Shown: positions 1 to 5,390 of the stretch, in pieces | How positions within the stretch are numbered: position 1 is the stretch's first letter | How the letters are laid out: every line of letters starts with the position of its first letter | Assembly: GCA_002414505.1 (NCBI GenBank) | Contig: DHZF01000096.1 | Location: forward strand, 3,924-9,975 | Source: Hyphomonas sp. UBA5111 | Lineage (GTDB): Bacteria; Pseudomonadota; Alphaproteobacteria; Caulobacterales; Hyphomonadaceae | Direction of reading: 5' to 3' | DNA length: 6,052 bases | The notes under the pieces: model-generated | Database searches by the model: none | Told to the model about the DNA's origin: nothing | The model's input: only the letters and a program-made list of their open reading frames with translations | Translations under genes and position numbers: made by a program

Positions 1-651
1 TGCGGCATTCCGGAACTGTCCATCGCGGCGATCCGCGAGGCCGGCACCAAGGACCTCACCGTCTATTCCAACAATGCGGGCGTGGATGATTTCGGCCTGG
101 GCGTGTTGCTCCAAACCCGCCAGGTCAAGAAGATGTGCTCGTCCTATGTTGGCGAGAATGCCGAATTCATGCGGCAATACCTGTCCGGCGAACTGGAGCT
201 GGAATTCAACCCGCAAGGCACGCTGGCCGAGCGCATGCGCGCCGGTGGCGCTGGCATTCCCGGCTTCTACACCAAGACGGGCGTCGGCACGCTGGTGGCC
301 GAAGGCAAGGAAGAGAAGGTCTTCAATGGCGAAACCTATATCCTGGAAGAGGGGATCTTCGCCGACCTCGCCATCGTGAAGGCCTGGAAGGCCGACACGA
401 CCGGCAATGCGATCTTCCGCAAGACCGCGCGCAACTTCAACCTGCCCGCCGCGACCTGTGGCAAGATTTGCGTGATGGAAGTCGAAGAGATTGTCGAGCC
501 GGGCGAACTGGACCCTGACGCGATCCACCTGCCGGGCATCTATGTGCATCGCCTGGTGCAGGGCGAATTCGAAAAGCGCATTGAACAGCGCACCACGCGG
601 CCGCGGTCCGATACGAGCAACACGCCAGCTGGAACAGGGGAGGAAGTCTGA
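1..651 (+). CDS. scoA: 3-oxoacid CoA-transferase subunit A (5' partial)
   Basis: This is the A subunit of a two-subunit 3-oxoacid CoA-transferase (succinyl-CoA:acetoacetate or acetate:acetoacetate type). With the B subunit it moves CoA onto acetoacetate so that it can enter acetyl-CoA metabolism; it acts in the cytoplasm. The open frame runs from base 1, beginning [15 protein letters not shown], so the gene starts outside the window. About 25 N-terminal residues, including most of the glycine-rich GGFGLCG loop, are missing compared with the usual 230-240 aa. The 216 visible residues hold family landmarks: [13 protein letters not shown] near the left edge, the [19 protein letters not shown] stretch and the NGETYILEE segment. 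The internal GTG at 82 is not the start, because conserved sequence continues upstream. The stop TGA overlaps the next start by one base (TGATG), so the two subunits are co-translated. The exact CoA donor cannot be read from sequence (scoA versus atoD). Confidence 0.93.
   Translation, partial: CGIPELSIAAIREAGTKDLTVYSNNAGVDDFGLGVLLQTRQVKKMCSSYVGENAEFMRQYLSGELELEFNPQGTLAERMRAGGAGIPGFYTKTGVGTLVAEGKEEKVFNGETYILEEGIFADLAIVKAWKADTTGNAIFRKTARNFNLPAATCGKICVMEVEEIVEPGELDPDAIHLPGIYVHRLVQGEFEKRIEQRTTRPRSDTSNTPAGTGEEV
637..646 (+). promoter_or_regulatory. Shine-Dalgarno site for CoA-transferase subunit B
   Basis: A purine run GGGGAGGAAG ends four bases before the ATG at 651. It is the strongest ribosome binding site in the window. 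It lies inside the last codons of the A subunit, so the B subunit can be initiated both by fresh ribosomes and by ribosomes ending on the overlapping TGA. Confidence 0.75.
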
Positions 652-1280
652 TGCCTTGGGATCGTAACCAGATGGCGGCACGGGCCGCGCAGGAACTTGA
701 AGACGGCATGTATGTGAATCTCGGCATCGGCATTCCGACGCTGGTGGCGAACCACATTCCGGAGGGCGTGAATGTCACGCTGCAATCCGAGAACGGCATG
801 CTGGGCATGGGGCCATTCCCGTTCGAGGGTGAGGAAGACGCCGACCTGATCAATGCCGGCAAGCAGACGATCACGGAGCTTCCGCAATCGGCCTATTTCG
901 ACAGCGCAACCAGCTTCGGCATGATCCGCGGCGGCAAGATCGCGATGGCGATCCTTGGCGCGATGGAAGTGGCCGAGAACGGCGATCTGGCAAACTGGAT
1001 GATCCCCGGAAAGCTGGTCAAGGGCATGGGCGGCGCGATGGACCTTGTGGCCGGTGTCGGCCGTGTTGTGGTCATCACCGATCATGCCAACAAGCGCGGC
1101 GAGTCCAAGGTTCTGAAGGAATGCACGCTGCCTCTGACAGGCCTGAAAGTGATCGACCGGATCATCACCGATCTCTGCGTCATGGACGTGGTAGAGGGCG
1201 GCCTGAAAGTCATCGAACTGGCGCCGGGTGTCACGATGGACGAAGTGAAATCGAAAACCGAAGCGACTCTCGTCGACTAG
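651..1280 (+). CDS. scoB: 3-oxoacid CoA-transferase subunit B
   Basis: This is the catalytic B subunit of the 3-oxoacid CoA-transferase and works with the A subunit just upstream. The 209-aa length is normal for the family. Residues 46-57 read [12 protein letters not shown], the hallmark motif. Glu47 matches the glutamate that forms the acyl-CoA anhydride and thioester intermediate in SCOT enzymes (established for the family). The GIGIPT loop at residues 25-30 and the C-terminal [13 protein letters not shown] segment are also typical. The start ATG at 651 overlaps the scoA stop (TGATG) and has a strong Shine-Dalgarno, so it is secure. The gene ends six bases before the stop of the convergent DUF1206 gene. 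The two subunits probably form an operon that begins outside the window. Substrate choice among acetoacetate and other 3-oxoacids stays open. Confidence 0.95.
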   Translation: MPWDRNQMAARAAQELEDGMYVNLGIGIPTLVANHIPEGVNVTLQSENGMLGMGPFPFEGEEDADLINAGKQTITELPQSAYFDSATSFGMIRGGKIAMAILGAMEVAENGDLANWMIPGKLVKGMGGAMDLVAGVGRVVVITDHANKRGESKVLKECTLPLTGLKVIDRIITDLCVMDVVEGGLKVIELAPGVTMDEVKSKTEATLVD

Positions 1281-1290
1281 GCAGGCCTAG
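1277..1290. repeat. Palindrome spanning the scoB/DUF1206 convergent stops
   Basis: CTAGGC-AG-GCCTAG is a perfect inverted repeat with six-base arms. The TAG stop of scoB lies in the left arm and the TAG stop of the opposing DUF1206 gene lies in the right arm. Only six bases separate the two genes. No T-run follows on either strand and the loop is too short for a full stem, so a classic intrinsic terminator is not shown. Part of the symmetry follows simply from two mirrored TAG stops. Confidence 0.4.
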
Positions 1291-2117
1291 CTGACAGGGG
1301 ATGCGAGCGTCTTGAGCGTGTTGCCTGACAGTTTCGGCACGATGCGATAGCGCGCCATCACGAAGCAATAGACCGCAAAGCCCACGAGGCCTGCGCCCGC
1401 AAGCGCGAGCAGGACACGTCCATAGGCCTGCGTCTCAAGGATGCGCAGGGCCTCGCCAAGGCCGGCCGCATGTTCGGGATTGGCCGAAATGCCGGCCCAG
1501 AGGATCAGCCCGCCGACGATCAGCAGGACGAAGCCATGCGCGGCAAGACCGAAGCGGACGGCCGGCTCCAGCCGTTCGGCCATTTCCCTGCGGATGATGT
1601 CCTTGCGATGGGCCGCGTTCCACGCCTTGTGGAACAGATAAATGGCGACGCAGAGCGTTGTGATACCGGCGGCGATGACCACCAGCTGCCCGGCCGGATG
1701 CTGCATCAGGGATGCGCTCCAGTTCTCGGCCGAGGAATCATCACCACTGGCCCGCGCGCCTTTCATCAGGATCAGGATGGCCGAGACGCCGAGCGCGGCA
1801 TGAGTCAGGCCGGACATGATCTGGCCGGCCCGGTTGGCGTAGCCTTCCGCGTCATCGCCTTCATTCTCCAGGTCCATGATGCCATCGACCAGCCGCCACA
1901 GCGTATAGGCGAACAGGCCTGCGGCCGTAATGGCCAGCAGCACGGCACCAAAAGGCTGGCGGATCAGGAAGTTCAGCGCGCCGGAGGTGCCTTCCGCTTC
2001 CCCGCCATTCAGGGCGGCAAAGAAGGCGATCCCACCAACGATCAGGTAAACCACGCCCCGCGCCCCATATCCGGCCCGCATCAACCATTCGAGGGCGGTA
2101 TTGGCATGGTCAGTCAT
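1287..2117 (-). CDS. DUF1206 family integral membrane protein
   Basis: The 276-aa inner-membrane protein has six predicted transmembrane helices at about residues 19-36, 57-79, 99-118, 142-163, 187-210 and 232-254. They form three repeated units of two helices, about 14-80, 97-167 and 186-257. Each unit starts near an R-(A/F)-G pattern, and its second helix begins near (F/A/Y)-G and is rich in Gly and Ala. This triple repeat is the DUF1206 architecture. The biochemical function of that family is not known to me. An acidic stretch (DLENEGDD, 82-89) links units one and two, and a charged stretch (171-186) links units two and three. The frame stays open upstream to an ATG at 2246, but that would add 43 unconserved residues and overlap the aminotransferase start. 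The ATG at 2117 is preferred because AGAAAGG sits six bases upstream of it. It may be driven by a stress-type promoter (see 2144-2169). Confidence 0.9.
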   Translation of the reverse strand: MTDHANTALEWLMRAGYGARGVVYLIVGGIAFFAALNGGEAEGTSGALNFLIRQPFGAVLLAITAAGLFAYTLWRLVDGIMDLENEGDDAEGYANRAGQIMSGLTHAALGVSAILILMKGARASGDDSSAENWSASLMQHPAGQLVVIAAGITTLCVAIYLFHKAWNAAHRKDIIRREMAERLEPAVRFGLAAHGFVLLIVGGLILWAGISANPEHAAGLGEALRILETQAYGRVLLALAGAGLVGFAVYCFVMARYRIVPKLSGNTLKTLASPVS

Positions 2118-2123
2118 CAGGGG

Positions 2124-2130
2124 CCTTTCT
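2124..2130 (-). promoter_or_regulatory. Shine-Dalgarno site that decides the DUF1206 start
   Basis: Read on the minus strand this is AGAAAGG, six bases before the ATG at 2117. It favours the shorter protein over the upstream in-frame ATG at 2246, which lies inside the start of the divergent aminotransferase gene. Confidence 0.6.
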
Positions 2131-2143
2131 GTGTCTGAAGAAT

Positions 2144-2169
2144 AAAGTCTCCACGCGACAATCGGTTCC
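2144..2169 (-). promoter_or_regulatory. Possible EcfG-type (general stress) promoter for DUF1206 gene
   Basis: On the minus strand GGAAC (2169-2165) is followed after 17 bases by CTTT (2147-2144). The alphaproteobacterial general-stress sigma factor EcfG recognises GGAAC-N16/17-CGTT (established). Here the -35 element is exact and the -10 element matches three of four bases. A transcript would start near 2137, about 20 bases before the ATG and just upstream of the Shine-Dalgarno, which is good geometry. A chance match is still possible. Confidence 0.35.
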
Positions 2170-2180
2170 CGGTGCGGCGG

Positions 2181-2209
2181 TTGCGAAGGCGCCCGCAACT
2201 GCATAGGGT
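2181..2209 (+). promoter_or_regulatory. Candidate sigma-70 type promoter for the aminotransferase
   Basis: TTGCGA (2181-2186) and TAGGGT (2204-2209) are separated by 17 bases. Both are partial matches to TTGACA and TATAAT, in line with the loose promoters of GC-rich alphaproteobacteria. The predicted start lies about 30 bases before the ATG at 2245. This rests on pattern and position alone. Confidence 0.3.
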
Positions 2210-2244
2210 CCGCCGCGACTTCCCAGAAGAAACGGATTTCCGAC

Positions 2245-3438
2245 ATGTCTCAATTCTCCACCCTTACGCCCATGCCGGCGGATGCCCTGCTCGGCCTGAT
2301 GACGGCCTATCGCGAAGACTCGCGCGATGAGAAATTCGACCTTGGCGTCGGGGTCTACAAGAATGACAAGGGCGAGACGCCGGTCATGTCGGCGGTGGCG
2401 AAGGCCGAAGCGCTGATCCTGAAATCCCAGACCACGAAAGTGTATGAAGGCCCGCGCGGCAATACCGAGTATTGCGCCGCCATCGAAGGCTTCGTGTTCG
2501 GGGAAGGAGCGCCCGCCGTTCAGGAAGGGCGCACGCTGTCCTTCACCGCGCCGGGTGGATGCGGGGCGCTGTTCCTCGGGACCGGCCTGATGAACCGGAT
2601 GGGCGTCAAGACGGTCTGGGTGTCAAACCCGACCTGGCCGAACCATCCGAACGTTGTCCGTTTCATGGGGCTGGATGTAGCCGAATACCCCTATGCCGAT
2701 CCGGAGACAGGCGAACTCGATCTTGCCGCCATGCTGGCCGGGATCGAAAAGGCCGAACGCGGGGATGGCATCATCATCCAGGGACCGTGCCACAACCCAA
2801 CCGGCATCGATCTGACCGTCGAGGACTGGAAGGCCGTCGGCGCGCTGGTGAAGCAAAAGGGCCTGATCGCGATGCTGGACGTCGCCTATCACGGCTTTGC
2901 GAAGGGGCTGGACGAAGACGTCAAAGGCGTGCGCGCTTTCATCGAGGCAGCGGGCGAAGCGCTGGTTTCCTATTCCTGTTCCAAGAATTTCGGCCTGTAC
3001 CGCGAACGCGCTGGTTGTTTTCTCGCGGTAGGAGAATCCGCTGAGGGCATCGCGGCGGCGGCAACCCATGTCGCGGCGCTGGCGCGGGCCAGCTATTCCA
3101 TGCCGCCCGCCCATGGCGCGGCGATTGTCGCCACCATCCTGAACAATGCAGACCTGCGCGCCGAATGGGAGGCAGAACTGACACAGATGCGTGAGCGGAT
3201 GATCTCACTGCGCAAAGCGCTGGCCGACGCGCTGGTCGAGAAGACCGGCTCCAACCGGCTAGCCGCCGTGGCCAACCAGAATGGCATGTTCAGCCAGCTG
3301 CCGCTGTCGAAGGACGGCATCACCGCGATGCGCGAGAAGAGCGGCCTCTACATGCCGAATTCCGGCCGGATCAATATTGCGGGCCTCAGTCTGAATGATA
3401 TACCGGCCGTGGCCGACATCATCGCCAGCGAAGCCTAA
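2245..3438 (+). CDS. Aspartate/aromatic amino acid aminotransferase (class I, PLP)
   Basis: This is a cytoplasmic PLP-dependent transaminase of the AspC/TyrB group, which swaps amino groups between aspartate or aromatic amino acids and 2-oxoglutarate. The 397-aa length is typical. Key residues by alignment from memory to E. coli AspC: GVGVYK at 35-40, Trp131 in NPTWPNHPN, Asn184 in HNPTG, Asp212 and Tyr215 in LDVAYHGF, Schiff-base Lys247 in SYSCSKNFGLYRERAG, phosphate-binding Arg255, Arg281 in RASYSMPPAHGA (side-chain carboxylate), and Arg375 in SGRIN (alpha-carboxylate). The active site therefore looks complete. Two positions differ from classic AspC: the Asn after YS is Met286, and the usual FS(F/Y)(S/T)GL reads FSQLPL (349-354). 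These could alter side-chain preference, so I leave the symbol blank (tyrB or aspC). The start is supported by an N-terminus that aligns without excess. The upstream Shine-Dalgarno is weak. The gene is divergent from DUF1206 and stops 10 bases before the convergent thioesterase stop. Confidence 0.93.
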   Translation: MSQFSTLTPMPADALLGLMTAYREDSRDEKFDLGVGVYKNDKGETPVMSAVAKAEALILKSQTTKVYEGPRGNTEYCAAIEGFVFGEGAPAVQEGRTLSFTAPGGCGALFLGTGLMNRMGVKTVWVSNPTWPNHPNVVRFMGLDVAEYPYADPETGELDLAAMLAGIEKAERGDGIIIQGPCHNPTGIDLTVEDWKAVGALVKQKGLIAMLDVAYHGFAKGLDEDVKGVRAFIEAAGEALVSYSCSKNFGLYRERAGCFLAVGESAEGIAAAATHVAALARASYSMPPAHGAAIVATILNNADLRAEWEAELTQMRERMISLRKALADALVEKTGSNRLAAVANQNGMFSQLPLSKDGITAMREKSGLYMPNSGRINIAGLSLNDIPAVADIIASEA

Positions 3439-3450
3439 ATCTCCAAGGCT
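3432..3450. terminator. Weak inverted repeat between aminotransferase and thioesterase genes
   Basis: AGCCT (3432-3436) and AGGCT (3446-3450) are complementary around a nine-base loop and span both convergent stop codons. On the plus strand the stem is followed by ATATTT, a modest U-rich tail. The stem is only five pairs long, so it would be a poor intrinsic terminator. Its position in the 10-base convergent gap is the main reason to note it. Confidence 0.25.
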
Positions 3451-4372
3451 ATATTTCGAGGCCGGGCGCGGCCATTGAGCTCAGTTGACTGAGCATTTCC
3501 GGTGGGGCGGGGATGGCCTTGCGGGCGTCGAGGTCCAGCGTGATCGCGGTTGCCTGCATGGTGGCCCAGGGGGTGCCCGTCGCCGGGTTCATCATCCAGT
3601 GGATCAAATTGTGCGTCTTGCCCGACGCGCCCCCGAACGAAGTGTAGAGCTCATACACATCGCCCGCGACCGGCATGGCATGGTAGCGGATGCGATATTC
3701 CAGCACGGCGGCGCCCATGCGCAAATCGCCCGCAGCGTCCGCGACACGCTTGCGCCAGGTGTAGAGAATGTTCGGCACCGAATCCGACGTGCGCCCGATC
3801 ATCCAATAGGGGTACATGCGCCCATGCACGTCGATATGGTGGGGCGGAATGGCGCCGCGGCCGGCGAGCGGTGCGCCGACTTCCTTCACCCGATCGAGCG
3901 TGATCTCTTCAAGGGGCAGGCCGGGCTTGGACATGTCGATGGAGCGGGGCGCGGATTCCTCCGGTGCGGTATCCATGAAGTCCGGGAAGAGCGCGCGCGT
4001 GCGGGAGCTCCACGGGAAGGGCTTGCGCATGGTCGTGTCGACATGCAGCACGCGGGTCCGCATCGCGGCAGCGAGTGAGCCGTCGGCATGGCGCAATTCC
4101 TGATAGATCAGGGCGTCGTCTTCGCCGGTTTCCAGCACGCAGCCATTCATGGTCAGGGGCCGGCCCGGCAGCACTTCGCGTACGAAGCGGATATGCTGGT
4201 CGACCGGAATGATGGTCGAAGGCGACGACGCCTTGAAAGCGTGTGGCATGCCAAGGTCCGGCGCAAAGGCGGCGAGGCCTTCCAATTGCTTCTCGACATA
4301 GACGCGCACATTCATGTGCCCCATCTCGTCGCAATCCCACTGATTGCAGCTCCCCCTCCACAATGTGATCAT
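3449..4372 (-). CDS. Tandem-hotdog acyl-CoA thioesterase family protein
   Basis: The 307-aa protein is probably a cytoplasmic acyl-CoA (or acyl-ACP) thioesterase made of two hotdog folds in one chain. The first half (about 1-115) opens with WDCDEMGHMN at 12-21. Asp15 is placed like the catalytic Asp of 4-hydroxybenzoyl-CoA thioesterase (DCDPAG type), and the GHMN pattern is typical of the YbgC/FcbC group. The second half (about 175-285) has HHIDVHGRMYP at 178-188 with Asp181 in the matching place, then typical hotdog strand segments ending in ATMQATAITLDLDAR. A linker rich in Pro and Ser joins them (about 117-170). The substrate cannot be told. The start ATG overlaps the zur stop by four bases (ATGA). 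No good Shine-Dalgarno precedes it, so translation probably depends on ribosomes finishing zur. A purine-rich AGGGGGAG lies after the start, but no in-frame start follows it without losing the conserved N-terminus. Confidence 0.82.
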   Translation of the reverse strand: MITLWRGSCNQWDCDEMGHMNVRVYVEKQLEGLAAFAPDLGMPHAFKASSPSTIIPVDQHIRFVREVLPGRPLTMNGCVLETGEDDALIYQELRHADGSLAAAMRTRVLHVDTTMRKPFPWSSRTRALFPDFMDTAPEESAPRSIDMSKPGLPLEEITLDRVKEVGAPLAGRGAIPPHHIDVHGRMYPYWMIGRTSDSVPNILYTWRKRVADAAGDLRMGAAVLEYRIRYHAMPVAGDVYELYTSFGGASGKTHNLIHWMMNPATGTPWATMQATAITLDLDARKAIPAPPEMLSQLSSMAAPGLEI

Positions 4373-4848
4373 GCAGCGCAGTCCCGGCAGGTGCCCCGTA
4401 CTTCAACGACTGCGCGGCTCATCTTGAAGCCGGCGGCGCTCGTCTCGGCGTCCAGCGCCTCGTTCGTCGCTGTTGCGTGCAATTCCTCTGCGCCATGGCA
4501 GGTGTCGCAGATCAGGAACACGGCGGAATGATTGTGGCTGGCATGGCCGCAGGCGACATAGGCGTTCAGGCTTTCGATCTTGTGAGCGAGGCCGGTTTCC
4601 TGAAGAAAATCGAGCGCGCGATAGATGGTAGGGGGCTTGGCAGAGCCTTCGCCGTCCAGATTGGCCAGCAAATCATACGCTTTGGCGGGCTCCGTGCTCT
4701 CCAGCAGCAGGCGGAGCACCTTGCGGCGAATACGCGTCATCCGCTGTCCCTGGCGCATGACGAGGGTTTCTGCCTCATTGATAAAGGCTTCCACGTCCTG
4801 CGGGCTGCAGGGGGTATTTGCGTGAATGTGACTGTGTGACTGGGCCAT
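4369..4848 (-). CDS. zur: Zinc uptake regulator Zur (Fur family)
   Basis: This is a 159-aa Fur-family metalloregulator that, in the Zn-loaded form, represses zinc uptake genes. The winged helix covers about 26-92, with RMTRIRRKVLRLL at 36-48 and KPPTIYRALDFLQETG at 71-86. Against E. coli Zur (recalled) the metal ligands are all present. The structural site has Cys114 and Cys117 (CDTC) with Cys154 and Cys157 (CRDC). The sensory site has His89, Cys100, His107 and Glu122, matching His77, Cys88, His96 and Glu111. This pattern separates Zur from Fur, Mur and Irr. The N-terminus carries extra histidines (5, 7, 9). The frame stays open far upstream, to 5511, but those residues lie opposite the MarR gene and are not conserved, so ATG 4848 is chosen; its Shine-Dalgarno is poor. 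Unlike many zur genes it is not beside znuABC here. It is coupled to the thioesterase and divergent from marR. Confidence 0.93.
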   Translation of the reverse strand: MAQSHSHIHANTPCSPQDVEAFINEAETLVMRQGQRMTRIRRKVLRLLLESTEPAKAYDLLANLDGEGSAKPPTIYRALDFLQETGLAHKIESLNAYVACGHASHNHSAVFLICDTCHGAEELHATATNEALDAETSAAGFKMSRAVVEVRGTCRDCAA

Positions 4849-4977
4849 GCCTGTAATGTCGTGCGTTTCGGCCGGAATGTGAAGGCCCCTGTCCCCAGCT
4901 TTACAGGACAAGACCCCTAGACGGAGTCTGCAAATCACCTGAGATTCTCCACTAAGGCGAACAATAAGGGTAGAGAA
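4849..4977. promoter_or_regulatory. Divergent control region between zur and the MarR-type gene
   Basis: This 129-base gap must hold the promoters for both zur (minus) and the MarR-type gene (plus). I see no convincing -35/-10 pair on either strand. I also see no AT-rich Zur box of the ATGTTAT-like palindromic kind; only a lone half-site-like GTAATGT at 4853-4859. A short inverted repeat CCTGT/ACAGG (4888-4892, 4903-4907) and AATC/GATT (4933-4936, 4943-4946) are the only symmetries I noticed, and both are weak. Confidence 0.4.
4966..4970 (+). promoter_or_regulatory. Shine-Dalgarno site for the MarR-type gene
   Basis: AAGGG lies seven bases before the ATG at 4978, which supports that start. 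Confidence 0.55.
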
Positions 4978-5367
4978 ATGGCACTGTCTGAGCGCGAAGG
5001 TCTGGAATTGTGGCGACGCGCGGTGACGGCCTCCGTCCGATCCGATGCGCCGGATCTGACAGCACGCCAGCAGGCCATCCTGATGACGATTGCCCTGACG
5101 CCCGGCCCCCACACGGTGCGGGGCCTTGCCGAGCATTTGAACATTGCCAAGCCTGCGGTCACCCGCGCGCTGGATGCGCTGGCCCGGCTGGATTTCATCC
5201 GCCGCATCAAGGACGATACGGACCTGCGCAATATCTTCATCGAGCGCACACCCGCCGGCATGGCGTATCTTCGGACATTCTCCGGCCTTGTTCTTGCCGC
5301 AGCTTCCGGCAAGGATGACAGTCAATTGGCGCCCAAGCGCGGCGGGAAGACCAACGCCGCCGCCTGA
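4978..5367 (+). CDS. Short MarR-family transcriptional regulator
   Basis: This 129-aa DNA-binding protein has a MarR-type winged helix. Helix-turn-helix residues run from about 46 to 70: TVRGLAEHLN, then recognition helix IAKPAVTRALDALARL. The wing covers about 72-91 (DFIRRIKDDTDLRN), where Asp82 and Arg84 stand in the place of the DxR(D)R motif. LTARQQAILM at 27-36 is the usual helix before the reader head. The protein is shorter than most MarR members (about 140-150 aa). The long C-terminal dimerisation helix is reduced to about 20 residues, followed by a Lys/Ala-rich tail (118-129). Its ligand and targets are unknown. It is divergent from zur and lies 23 bases upstream of the peptidase gene, so it probably shares that transcript. 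It may control that operon, itself or zur, but no operator is proven. Confidence 0.85.
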   Translation: MALSEREGLELWRRAVTASVRSDAPDLTARQQAILMTIALTPGPHTVRGLAEHLNIAKPAVTRALDALARLDFIRRIKDDTDLRNIFIERTPAGMAYLRTFSGLVLAAASGKDDSQLAPKRGGKTNAAA

Positions 5368-5371
5368 AGCG

Positions 5372-5383
5372 CCCGAATTCGGG
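5372..5383. repeat. 12-base palindrome at the MarR/peptidase junction
   Basis: CCCGAATTCGGG is a perfect palindrome in the 23-base gap. Its last bases overlap GGGAA (5381-5385), the likely Shine-Dalgarno five bases before the ATG at 5391. As RNA it could fold into a four-pair hairpin that hides this site; as DNA it could be an operator. A palindrome this long is expected about once or twice by chance in 6 kb, so function is uncertain. Confidence 0.3.
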
Positions 5384-5390
5384 AACAGGC

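Noticed and set aside
437..1085. Two minus-strand open frames (145 and 181 codons) opposite the CoA-transferase genes
   Set aside because: Both are shadows of strongly conserved plus-strand genes and resemble no family I know.
1470..2138. A 222-codon plus-strand open frame opposite the DUF1206 gene
   Set aside because: It has no recognisable family and has the polar, Gln/Gly/Arg/His-rich look of antisense frames in GC-rich DNA. The minus strand here encodes a clear three-repeat membrane protein.
2118..2246. A 43-residue N-terminal extension of the DUF1206 protein from ATG 2246
   Set aside because: It would fill the whole divergent promoter region and overlap the aminotransferase start. The ATG at 2117 has a good Shine-Dalgarno and begins the conserved protein.
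3485..4078. A 197-codon plus-strand open frame opposite the thioesterase gene
   Set aside because: The minus-strand protein has hotdog motifs in both halves; the plus-strand product is Arg/Gly/His-rich without motifs.
4853..4859. GTAATGT as a Zur binding site
   Set aside because: Only one half-site-like string is present. The matching inverted half is missing, so it is not a supported operator.
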